Origin: Chitinophaga pinensis | GTDB lineage: Bacteria > Bacteroidota > Bacteroidia > Flavobacteriales_D > Crocinitomicaceae | Direction of reading: 5' to 3' | Assembly: GCA_945861175.1 (NCBI GenBank) | Contig: CAMATR010000143.1 | Span: 1 to 5,780, forward strand | Length of the DNA stretch: 5,780 bases | In this document: positions 1 through 5,780 of the stretch, piece after piece | How positions within the stretch are numbered: position 1 is the first letter of the stretch | Layout: each line of letters starts with the position of its first letter | The notes under the pieces: generated by a model | What the model was told of the DNA's origin: nothing | Database searches by the model: none | The model's input: only the letters and a program-made list of their open reading frames with translations | Program-made: the position numbers and the translations under genes

Positions 1-59
1 TCTCCTGCGGAGCTTTCTCCATTTTTAAGCGTTTCAGTTCGAGTAAAAAACCATTTCAT
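1..59 (-). CDS. possible N-terminus of an unidentified protein, cut by the left edge
   Basis: On the minus strand an ATG at 59-57 opens a frame that stays free of stops to base 1, giving 19 complete codons that begin MKWFFTRTETLKNGESSAG. Upstream in the same frame there is a TAG at 83-81 with no other ATG between, so this would be the start. It lies about 115 bp beyond the ffh stop codon on the same strand, a reasonable place for the next gene. Nothing in 19 residues identifies a family, and so short an open frame can occur by chance. No clear promoter box or Shine-Dalgarno sequence was found ahead of it. The alternative is that this is simply non-coding DNA. Confidence 0.3.
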   Translation of the reverse strand, partial: MKWFFTRTETLKNGESSAG

Positions 60-114
60 GAAATGCCGCGGGAAGAATAGCTAATTTTTGGGGGCGGTGG
101 GAGAGAGAAAAACA

Positions 115-144
115 TTCAATGCGTTCAAAGGTTCAATGCGTTCA
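115..144. repeat. tandem direct repeat, two 13-bp copies at 17-bp period
   Basis: The 13-mer TTCAATGCGTTCA occurs at 115-127 and again, unchanged, at 132-144, with AAGG between the copies (period 17 bp). The last TTCA of the second copy is also part of the left arm of the hairpin at 140-163, so repeat and hairpin are physically joined. It lies in the intergenic region downstream of ffh. It could be a local slippage duplication or part of a dispersed intergenic repeat; the window alone cannot distinguish these. Confidence 0.65.
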
Positions 145-163
145 GGTCTGGCGAGACCTGAAC
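140..163 (-). terminator. perfect hairpin just after ffh, possible terminator or 3'-end stabiliser
   Basis: GTTCAGGTCT (140-149) is the exact reverse complement of AGACCTGAAC (154-163), giving a 10-bp perfect stem with a 4-nt loop (GGCG on the plus strand). In the ffh transcript it begins about 12 nt after the stop codon, where a transcription terminator or an mRNA 3'-end structure is expected. No U-run follows it directly on the minus strand; the nearest T-rich stretch is about 30 nt further on, near 105-110. This makes a classical rho-independent terminator uncertain. It may instead be a protein-binding palindrome or part of an intergenic repeat. Confidence 0.4.
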
Positions 164-175
164 TGTCCCTAAAAA

Positions 176-1525
176 TCACATTCCTGGCATTCCCCCTCGC
201 ATACCTTTCATTTGCTTCATCATGCTCATCATGTTCTTCGGATTGCTCATCATCTTCATCATCTTTTTTGTGTCTTCAAATTGTTTCATCAATTTATTGA
301 CCTCTTGAACATTGGTTCCACTGCCGCTTGCAATGCGGTTTTTTCGCTGACCGTTAATTATCTGAGGATTAGAACGTTCTTTTGGTGTCATGGATAGAAT
401 AATAGCTTCCAAGTGTTTAAAAGCATCATCTTCAATGTCTACATCCTTCATGGCTTTCCCCATTCCTGGAATCATTCCCATTAGGTCCTTCACATTCCCC
501 ATTTTCTTAATCTGCTGCAACTGTCCAAGGAAATCGTTGAAATCAAACTGATCCTTCTGAATACGCTTCTGTAATTTACGAGCCTCTTCTTCATCAAACT
601 GCTCTTGCGCACGTTCAACAAGGGAAACAACATCCCCCATTCCAAGAATACGATCCGCCATACGCTGAGGATAGAACACATCCAATGCATCCATCTTCTC
701 TCCTGTTCCAACAAATTTGATCGGCTTTTCGACAATCGCTTTAATTGAAAGTGCTGCTCCTCCCCTTGTGTCACCATCAAGCTTGGTTAATACAACACCA
801 TCAAAATTAATTTTATCATTGAACGCTTTCGCAGTATTCACCGCATCTTGTCCGGTCATGGAATCAACGACGAACAATGTTTCGGTAGGCTGAATCGCTT
901 CTTTTACTTTAGCAATTTCGGTCATCATCACCTCATCAATAGCAAGACGACCGGCAGTATCGACAATAACGACATTGAAACCTTTACCCTTAGCATGCTG
1001 AATAGCAGCTAAAGCAATTTTAACAGGATCCTTTTCTTCCTTGTTTGAATAGACTTCCACATTGAGTTGTTCACCCAATACATGCAGTTGATCAATCGCT
1101 GCAGGGCGATATACGTCACACGCTACCAACAATACCTTTTTACCTTTTTTAGTGGTAAGGTAACTTGCTAATTTCCCTGAAAAGGTTGTTTTACCCGAAC
1201 CCTGAAGTCCAGACATTAAAATGATACCAGGATTTCCTTTGATATTGATCTCAGACTCATTGCCACCCATCAACTCTGCGAGCTCTTCGTGACAAATCTT
1301 GATCATCAATTGCCCGGGAGAAAGAGATGTAAGCACGTTTCTACCGAGCGCTTTCTCTTTGACAATTGTAGTGAAATCTTTTGCTGTCTTGAAATTGACA
1401 TCGGCATCTAACAAAGCACGACGCACTTCTTTTAGCGTTTCCGCTACATTTATTTCAGAGATTTGTCCATGTCCTTTCAGGACTTTGAACGCTCTTTCAA
1501 ACTTATCAGTAAGATTTTCAAACAT
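176..1525 (-). CDS. ffh: signal recognition particle protein Ffh (SRP54 family GTPase)
   Basis: Ffh binds the small SRP RNA and the hydrophobic signals of nascent membrane proteins. It delivers the ribosome to the receptor FtsY at the inner membrane through reciprocal GTP hydrolysis. The 449-residue protein is full length for the family. Residues 1 to about 90 form the helical N domain. The G domain carries the P-loop GLQGSGKTT (106-114), DVYRPAA (137-143), DTAGR (189-193), TKLDGDTRGG (247-256) and GTGE (273-276). The M domain (about 300-449) has the SRP-RNA-binding motif RKNRIASGSG (394-403) followed by EVN, and a methionine-rich tail (12 Met in residues 421-449). The ATG at 1525 gives the normal N-terminus (MFENLTDKFERAF) with no Shine-Dalgarno sequence. 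It is on the same strand as the upstream permease but separated by a terminator-like hairpin and its own promoter box, so it is probably transcribed independently. Nothing in the protein appears defective. Confidence 0.98.
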   Translation of the reverse strand: MFENLTDKFERAFKVLKGHGQISEINVAETLKEVRRALLDADVNFKTAKDFTTIVKEKALGRNVLTSLSPGQLMIKICHEELAELMGGNESEINIKGNPGIILMSGLQGSGKTTFSGKLASYLTTKKGKKVLLVACDVYRPAAIDQLHVLGEQLNVEVYSNKEEKDPVKIALAAIQHAKGKGFNVVIVDTAGRLAIDEVMMTEIAKVKEAIQPTETLFVVDSMTGQDAVNTAKAFNDKINFDGVVLTKLDGDTRGGAALSIKAIVEKPIKFVGTGEKMDALDVFYPQRMADRILGMGDVVSLVERAQEQFDEEEARKLQKRIQKDQFDFNDFLGQLQQIKKMGNVKDLMGMIPGMGKAMKDVDIEDDAFKHLEAIILSMTPKERSNPQIINGQRKNRIASGSGTNVQEVNKLMKQFEDTKKMMKMMSNPKNMMSMMKQMKGMRGGMPGM

Positions 1526-1544
1526 CTTTTGGAAATTTAGCGTG

Positions 1545-1552
1545 CAAAGTTA
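1545..1552 (-). promoter_or_regulatory. candidate Bacteroidota -7 promoter box for ffh
   Basis: Read on the minus strand this is TAACTTTG, an exact match to the TAnnTTTG -7 consensus known for Bacteroidota housekeeping promoters. It sits about 20 nt upstream of the ffh ATG, so transcription would start roughly 5-15 nt before the coding region and leave a very short leader. No clear TTTG-type -33 element is seen at the usual spacing. An eight-base match in AT-rich DNA can be accidental, but its position between the upstream terminator-like hairpin and ffh supports it. Confidence 0.45.
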
Positions 1553-1597
1553 GTTAAAAATGAGGATTAGATGAACTCAGAATAAAGACTTTTAGTC

Positions 1598-1620
1598 AAA
1601 AAAAGTGACCCATTTGAGTC
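1598..1620 (-). terminator. probable weak rho-independent terminator of the permease gene
   Basis: On the minus strand, 22 nt after the permease stop codon, GACTC (1620-1616) can pair with GGGTC (1611-1607), with one G-U pair and an AAAT loop. Two bases later comes a run of seven T (1604-1598). The order stem, short spacer, U-run fits an intrinsic terminator, but a 5-bp stem is weak. A second small inverted repeat (GACT/AGTC, 1587-1597) lies just beyond the U-run. The position between the permease and the ffh promoter box suggests the two genes are separate units. Confidence 0.45.
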
Positions 1621-1642
1621 CAAATCAATAAATCAAACCTTC

Positions 1643-3574
1643 TTAGTTATTTTTGATATTGAGCCTACTATTCTTGCGGCTGTATGCGAGATAGATTACT
1701 AAACCAACCAACAACCAAACTCCAAACCCAATCCAATTTGACAAGCCTAATTCACTCATCATATACAAACAACTGATTAGTCCTAACATCGGAATGAGGG
1801 AAAGATTATGAGTAACAGAATAATAGGTCAACAAAAGTGCTATAATTGCGAAAATATAGAATGGTATCTTATGTTTAAACAGATTAAATCCAGATTCATA
1901 CATCACCTCTTCATTTACTTTCAGCTCTTTCAACGTTTGAACGTATTGTTTCTCATCTAAATCCATAAGATAGCTTTCCAAATCTCCATCCGCTAGCATA
2001 AAATTAGCAGAGTCACTTGCCGAAACTGCTGATTTCAATTCTTTCACTTTCGAATTCGGCAAAGAAGTCAGTAACTCTGTTGCAGCAACTAACTGGCGCT
2101 CATTAGTTAAGAAGTTTACAGTCGCTTGTTTATTCAAGGTAAATGATAAAACGATTGCAACAGCAAGCAAAACGGGCATGACATACTTTCCATTGATGTA
2201 TGGCGTTTTAAATTTTCCGCGTGGAATGTCGGGCTTATTTTGAAGGATGAGCACACCGCCGCATACAACCACAAAAGCGAATAAAGTACCAATGCTGCAA
2301 AGATCTGTTACCATTGTTAAATTAAGAAACAAAGATGGCACAGCAACGACGAAACCAACGACAATCGTTGAAAAAGAAGGAGTTTTAAACTTCGGATGAA
2401 TCTTTGAAAAACGCTTGGGTAAGAGTCCATCACGACTCATACTCATCCAAATACGCGGCTGTCCCATTTGGAATACCAACAAAACACTGGCCATTGCTAC
2501 CACGGCACTCACCGCAATAATCCCCGACATCCAGCGCAAATCTAGTTTTTCGAAAACATAAGCCAATGGATCCCCCACATTCAACTCAGAATAATGGACC
2601 ATTCCTGTTAGAACAAGCGCTATTATCACGTACAAAATGGTACAAATAATAATGGCCCACATCATACCCCGGGGTAAATCACGCTGGGGATCTTTGCACT
2701 CCTCGGCCGTTGTCGAAATAGCATCAAAACCAATGTAAGCGAAGAATACAGCAGAAACGCCTTTCAGAATCCCTTCAACACCATTGGGTGCGAAAGGATT
2801 CCAGTTGTCTGTATCCACATAAAAGACACCAACGGCAATGACAAGAAGAATAATCGCTAATTTAACTACTACCATCACATTACTTGCATTTCTTGATTCT
2901 TTCATCCCTTTGTAGACCAATGCAGTAATCAAAATAATGATGAACAAGGCTGGTAAATCAGCTACAAAATGAAATGATCCAATTGTTGGCGCAGTTGTCC
3001 AAGCAGAGTGTGCAGCTTGTATATTGGCATCCAATTGGGTCAATACTTTACCCCCTTCAACAAGGTTAAGGGCTTCATTGTATCCGTTGTATGCCGTGAA
3101 ATAATCCATTTGAATCCATTGTGGCAGATTAAGATGTAAACCGTGTTCGAGCAGCCCTGTGAAATAATCACTCCACGAGATTGCAACAGTGATATTTCCA
3201 ATCGCGTACTCCATTATGAGCGACCAGCCAATTATCCAGGCAATAATTTCCCCAAAAGCAACATAAGAATAGGTGTATGCGCTGCCCGAAACAGGCACCA
3301 TAGATGCGAATTCGGCATAGGCGAAAGCAGCAAAACCACAAGCAATTGCAGTAAATAGAAATAAGAAAATAACTGCAGGCCCCCCATCAAAACTGGCTTT
3401 ACCAATCGTACTAAAAATACCTGCTCCAATAATTGCAGCAATTCCGAATGCAGCTAAATCTTTGACGCCAAGATGTTTTCCCAATGATCCATGTAAATCA
3501 GAATTCTCTTGGTCTTTCAACTGTTGATGAATGTCATGGATGCTTTTCTTTCTAAAAAGACTCTTGTAATTCAT
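1643..3574 (-). CDS. APC-superfamily amino-acid permease (CAT-like) with an inserted extracytoplasmic domain
   Basis: An inner-membrane secondary transporter of the amino acid-polyamine-organocation superfamily, closest in motif pattern to bacterial cationic-amino-acid-transporter-like permeases. The substrate cannot be read from the sequence. TM1 carries the glycine-rich unwound motif IIGAGIF (48-54). TM6 carries FFAYIGFD (277-284), followed by TTAEE and the cytoplasmic KDPQRDLPRG (294-303), a family hallmark. Fourteen hydrophobic segments can be picked out by eye, at about 42-60, 66-88, 106-128, 205-221, 233-252, 268-288, 304-325, 348-369, 402-420, 426-444, 463-480, 569-587, 589-607 and 611-630. 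At 643 residues it is longer than the usual 450-500. The excess is a periplasmic loop at about 143-204 and a TM - soluble domain - TM module at about 461-588. The C-terminal end (SLIPMLGLISCLYMM onward, from 592) matches the normal last two helices. The ATG at 3574 gives a cytoplasmic N-terminus. The gene is divergent from the T9SS cargo gene. Confidence 0.92.
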   Translation of the reverse strand: MNYKSLFRKKSIHDIHQQLKDQENSDLHGSLGKHLGVKDLAAFGIAAIIGAGIFSTIGKASFDGGPAVIFLFLFTAIACGFAAFAYAEFASMVPVSGSAYTYSYVAFGEIIAWIIGWSLIMEYAIGNITVAISWSDYFTGLLEHGLHLNLPQWIQMDYFTAYNGYNEALNLVEGGKVLTQLDANIQAAHSAWTTAPTIGSFHFVADLPALFIIILITALVYKGMKESRNASNVMVVVKLAIILLVIAVGVFYVDTDNWNPFAPNGVEGILKGVSAVFFAYIGFDAISTTAEECKDPQRDLPRGMMWAIIICTILYVIIALVLTGMVHYSELNVGDPLAYVFEKLDLRWMSGIIAVSAVVAMASVLLVFQMGQPRIWMSMSRDGLLPKRFSKIHPKFKTPSFSTIVVGFVVAVPSLFLNLTMVTDLCSIGTLFAFVVVCGGVLILQNKPDIPRGKFKTPYINGKYVMPVLLAVAIVLSFTLNKQATVNFLTNERQLVAATELLTSLPNSKVKELKSAVSASDSANFMLADGDLESYLMDLDEKQYVQTLKELKVNEEVMYESGFNLFKHKIPFYIFAIIALLLTYYSVTHNLSLIPMLGLISCLYMMSELGLSNWIGFGVWLLVGLVIYLAYSRKNSRLNIKNN

Positions 3575-3594
3575 TGGATGTTCTATCTTTAAAA

Positions 3595-3609
3595 ATTGAA
3601 TAGTTCAAT
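3595..3609. repeat. short palindrome in the permease upstream region, possible operator
   Basis: ATTGAA (3595-3600) and TTCAAT (3604-3609) are exact reverse complements around a 3-bp centre, 21 bp upstream of the permease start codon. A weak promoter-like octamer, TACTTTTA on the minus strand (3619-3612, one base off TAnnTTTG), lies just upstream of it. The palindrome would therefore fall near the start of transcription, where a repressor site is often found. A 6-bp AT-rich inverted repeat is easily accidental, so this is only a candidate. The 160-bp divergent intergenic region (3575-3734) shows nothing else beyond the promoter-like motif of the rightward gene. Confidence 0.25.
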
Positions 3610-3692
3610 GGTAAAAGTAAAAATAAAGGTCAGAGTGTCACCAATGATGTTATGAAATTTGTTGACAACCAACCATTTTTCAAACCTCATCG

Positions 3693-3722
3693 TTTGAACT
3701 TTTTTAATATTATGTAATTTAT
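3693..3722 (+). promoter_or_regulatory. candidate promoter for the T9SS cargo gene
   Basis: TTTG (3693-3696) is followed after 18 bp by TAATTTAT (3715-3722). This resembles the Bacteroidota layout of TTTG, about 19 bp, then TAnnTTTG. The second box has two mismatches in its last two bases. Transcription would start within about 10 nt of the ATG at 3735, leaving an extremely short, A-rich leader (TAAAAAATG). The surrounding DNA is very AT-rich, so chance matches are likely. Confidence 0.3.
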
Positions 3723-3734
3723 ATATCCTAAAAA

Positions 3735-4775
3735 ATGAAAAAGATTCTTTTACTTTCAGTACTTTTTTCAAGTTATTCTTTTGCGCAATCAGTTAGCATG
3801 AATCAGAACAATGAGCCGACTGTTGGCGATTTTAAAATCATGTATAACTGCGACTCGCTGACTGATCCTCTTGAAAATATAACAGGTACAGGAGTCACAT
3901 GGAATTATTCACAGTTAGTCGGTTTTATTGGAACAAAAAACCTAGAGGTAATAGATCCCACAACTTCTCCTTATAGCTCTATTTACACGACATCAACAAG
4001 AGGTTATAGCGTTCAAGGATCTTTGACAAATTTTTATAACTCCACAAGCGGAGAAAGACAGTCACAGGGATTTGTTTTTGAGGAACCCTCTTTTGGCATT
4101 GTAATCGCTCATTTCGATATAAATGAGCAAAAAACAGTAATTTATCCGTTTGCACATGGAGATAGTTTTACCGATAATTTTGCAGGAAATCTTTCCTTTA
4201 CGTTTAATGGTCTGGACCAAAACCCGCAATGTACTGGAACGTCATACGCATCAATTGATGGCCAAGGAACGCTACTACTGCCTTCATCCACAACTATTGA
4301 AAATGTCATTCGATATAAAATTGTGGATACAGTGTTTACCCAAGTATCATTCATAATTCCTTTAGACGTTGAGCTGATTCGCACCCAATACGAATATTAT
4401 GACTTGACCAATAATAATCTGCCTGTGTTTACCTATTCTTCAGTTGTAATCAAACAAGCGAATTCTGCTACACCACTAGCGACACAGATTGCAATATTAT
4501 CTTCAGTTGAGCCAACTATAACAAATATAATAGACACAAAAAAAGAAAATAATTTTACGTTTTACCCAAATCCTACTAATGGGGCTATAAGGCTTGCCGG
4601 GAATTTGAATAATTCTTCAGCTATTATCAGTGATATGGGTGGAAGAAGAGTCAAAGAATTCAATACACTCAATGCAGGTCAACAAATTGACATTAGCGAT
4701 TTGCTTATTGGAAGTTATTTCATTACAATTTTAAGTGATGGAAATCGGACAACACAGAAACTGATTTTACATTGA
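3735..4775 (+). CDS. secreted protein with T9SS type A C-terminal sorting domain
   Basis: This 346-residue protein appears to be a cargo of the type IX (Por) secretion system, exported by Sec and then moved across the outer membrane. Residues 1-17 form a signal peptide: KK, then a hydrophobic ILLLSVLFSSYSFA, with likely cleavage after Ala17 leaving Gln18. The last 70 or so residues match the type A sorting domain: FTFYPNPTNG (274-283), the ISDMGGRRV strand (298-306), ISDLLIGSYFITI (320-332) and a terminal QKLIL strand. The middle (about 18-265) is rich in Thr, Ser, Asn, Tyr and short beta-like strands. It has only two cysteines, Cys39 and Cys166, which could form a disulfide. I recognise no catalytic or binding domain there, so the function (adhesin, enzyme or other surface protein) is open. 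The ATG at 3735 is fixed by the signal peptide. A strong terminator follows 12 nt after the stop, so it is probably monocistronic. Confidence 0.88.
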   Translation: MKKILLLSVLFSSYSFAQSVSMNQNNEPTVGDFKIMYNCDSLTDPLENITGTGVTWNYSQLVGFIGTKNLEVIDPTTSPYSSIYTTSTRGYSVQGSLTNFYNSTSGERQSQGFVFEEPSFGIVIAHFDINEQKTVIYPFAHGDSFTDNFAGNLSFTFNGLDQNPQCTGTSYASIDGQGTLLLPSSTTIENVIRYKIVDTVFTQVSFIIPLDVELIRTQYEYYDLTNNNLPVFTYSSVVIKQANSATPLATQIAILSSVEPTITNIIDTKKENNFTFYPNPTNGAIRLAGNLNNSSAIISDMGGRRVKEFNTLNAGQQIDISDLLIGSYFITILSDGNRTTQKLILH

Positions 4776-4787
4776 TCAAAAGTTATT

Positions 4788-4814
4788 AACCGTCCAATGT
4801 GGCGGTTTTTTTTT
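4788..4814 (+). terminator. rho-independent terminator of the T9SS cargo gene
   Basis: AACCGTC (4788-4794) pairs with GGCGGTT (4801-4807), a 7-bp stem with one G-U pair and a 6-nt loop (CAATGT). It is followed by an unbroken T-run whose first two bases close the stem (4806-4814, nine T). It begins 12 nt after the stop codon at 4773-4775, the classic place and form for intrinsic termination, and should separate this gene from the next one on the same strand. Confidence 0.85.
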
Positions 4815-4844
4815 GATGAAAGAAAAAAGTTAAATGGGGCATGT

Positions 4845-4852
4845 TACCTTTA
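4845..4852 (+). promoter_or_regulatory. weak candidate -7 box for the right-edge secreted protein
   Basis: TACCTTTA differs from the Bacteroidota TAnnTTTG box only in the last base. It lies 33 bp upstream of the ATG at 4886 and downstream of the terminator at 4788-4814, so a promoter is needed somewhere in this short gap. No TTTG element is seen at the usual spacing, so the call rests mainly on position. Confidence 0.25.
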
Positions 4853-4885
4853 TATCCGAAACTGTTATGTGCAAAAAATATTTTC

Positions 4886-5780
4886 ATGCGGCATTTATAC
4901 CTTCTTTTTATTCTTTTTACAACGACTTTAAATGCTCAAGTTAACGAGGGATTAAGTCCAGAGGAACGAGCCTATTTGTTCCATATTGTCAAGAAAAGTC
5001 CAATTCTAAATAATGAATTAGGTCGTTACCTAGATTATAAAGGTCCTCAAATATTACTTGGAAATAAGCAGGTCAATTATGATTCTGTGGAAATTTTAAT
5101 TATCAATCAACCAGAAATTTTAATCATACGAAAAGAAGAAATTGCAAAATCAGCAAAAGGCCTGCTAGCAGAAGCAGCGAATAAAATGGCTGTCTGGGAA
5201 TTGAACAAAGTACTAATCGCAAAAAGAGGCTCTGAAAAAGACCTACTCCCCTATGAAAAACAAAGTATACGTTTTGACACACTTTATCTTTCTATGTTGC
5301 CAACAAATGCCTTAAAGGAAAAGGATGGCAAGTTTATTATTCACCCAAAATTAGCTAGTTTACTGAACCCTAGTCTTTCTTTGGATGATAAAATTGTTTT
5401 TCTAGAAAGTCTGCGTTTTTTGGAGGACAACGATCGTTTGGTTATTATAAAAGCAATGAACTATGCCATCAATGAATATGTAAGCAAAAGAACATTTGAA
5501 ATTTTCCAAACCCTTGGTGGAAAAGCTACAATCTTTGAAAATGTCCTTGTTGCTGCAGGAGATGGAAGCTCAACTGCTGGCTTGCTTGAAGAACGAGAAA
5601 AAGACGAACGAGGACGTTGGAATAAAGGTCTACCAAAAGCAATTGGACTTTTTCCTTACCAAGTTCGATTACCAAATGATGGCAACCAAAAGGCACAAAA
5701 AATTGAAGCATACAGGTTTACAAGTAGTGATTTCAAAACAGTAGGAAGCAATCGCATAACCAACCTCCATTTCGATGTTT
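4886..5780 (+). CDS. exported protein of unrecognised family, 3' end beyond the window
   Basis: From the ATG at 4886 the frame is open without a stop to base 5780, giving 298 codons plus one base; the C-terminus is missing. The N-terminus MRHLYLLFILFTTTLNAQ is a convincing short signal peptide, with cleavage expected after Ala17 leaving Gln18, so the protein leaves the cytoplasm. No lipobox cysteine is present; in fact the visible part has no cysteine. The mature part begins with SPEERAYLFHIVKKSP (24-39). A Lys/Glu-rich, probably helical stretch follows at about 82-115, then mixed segments, an RNA-free charged helix near 232-245 (LLEEREKDERGRW) and a KAIGLFPYQVRLPNDG segment (251-266). I recognise no domain or catalytic motif. 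Whether it ends in a T9SS sorting domain cannot be seen. A frame-shifted start at 4867 exists but would not yield this frame. The terminator at 4788-4814 suggests transcription separate from the preceding gene. The coding call is strong; the function is unknown. Confidence 0.82.
   Translation, partial: MRHLYLLFILFTTTLNAQVNEGLSPEERAYLFHIVKKSPILNNELGRYLDYKGPQILLGNKQVNYDSVEILIINQPEILIIRKEEIAKSAKGLLAEAANKMAVWELNKVLIAKRGSEKDLLPYEKQSIRFDTLYLSMLPTNALKEKDGKFIIHPKLASLLNPSLSLDDKIVFLESLRFLEDNDRLVIIKAMNYAINEYVSKRTFEIFQTLGGKATIFENVLVAAGDGSSTAGLLEEREKDERGRWNKGLPKAIGLFPYQVRLPNDGNQKAQKIEAYRFTSSDFKTVGSNRITNLHFDV

Noticed and set aside
88..397. Plus-strand open frames opposite the 3' end of ffh (Ser/Cys-rich and His-rich translations)
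   Set aside because: They are antisense to the methionine-rich tail of ffh. Repeated ATG codons read in reverse give CAT runs, hence the odd His and Ser-rich composition. They are shadows, not genes.
1587..1597. Small inverted repeat GACT-TTT-AGTC between the permease and ffh
   Set aside because: A 4-bp stem is too short to claim as an independent terminator or operator. It is mentioned only with the adjacent terminator-like hairpin.
3589..3771. 60-codon minus-strand open frame across the divergent intergenic region
   Set aside because: It is low-complexity, Phe/Lys/Ile-rich as expected from AT-rich DNA, overlaps the start and signal peptide of the secreted-protein gene, and resembles no known protein.
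5496..5744. 82-codon plus-strand open frame inside the right-edge gene
   Set aside because: It is one base out of frame with the long signal-peptide-bearing open frame from 4886 to the window end, starts at a TTG, and has no features of its own. It is a shadow of the real gene.
1..5780. CRISPR array, tRNA or rRNA gene, insertion sequence, phage or defence genes
   Set aside because: I looked for regularly spaced repeats, tRNA-like cloverleaf segments, long terminal inverted repeats and transposase, integrase or nuclease motifs. None could be supported, and coding genes account for most of the window.

Overview
The window looks like chromosomal DNA of a member of the Bacteroidota, probably a Flavobacteriales-type organism. 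Several things support this. One gene ends in a type IX secretion (T9SS) type A sorting domain. Two exported proteins have short signal peptides that would be cut just before a glutamine (SFA|Q and LNA|Q). The starts lack clear Shine-Dalgarno sequences and sit in A-rich leaders. A TAnnTTTG-type promoter box lies in front of ffh. The DNA is AT-rich throughout. Genus-level assignment is not possible from this sequence.

The left half is read on the minus strand. At the extreme left (1-59) is a possible first 19 codons of a gene running off the edge. Next is a small intergenic stretch with a 17-bp-period direct repeat and a perfect 10-bp hairpin, then ffh (176-1525), the protein subunit of the signal recognition particle. 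After a 117-bp gap holding a terminator-like hairpin and an ffh promoter box comes a 643-residue APC-superfamily amino-acid permease (1643-3574). Its most unusual trait is an extra TM - soluble domain - TM module placed between the canonical tenth and eleventh membrane segments.

The right half is read on the plus strand, divergently from the permease across a 160-bp intergenic region. It has a 346-residue secreted protein with a T9SS C-terminal sorting domain (3735-4775) and a strong rho-independent terminator (4788-4814). A second exported protein of unrecognised family (4886 to the end) stays open to the last base, so only its first 298 residues are visible.

Functionally this is a mixed neighbourhood: a housekeeping targeting GTPase, a nutrient transporter and two exported proteins of unknown role, each apparently with its own transcription signals. 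I see no RNA gene, CRISPR array, insertion sequence, phage gene or recognisable defence system, and no convincing previously undescribed multi-gene system. The items most worth a second look are the permease insertion, the unassigned secreted protein at the right edge and the repeat/hairpin cluster after ffh.
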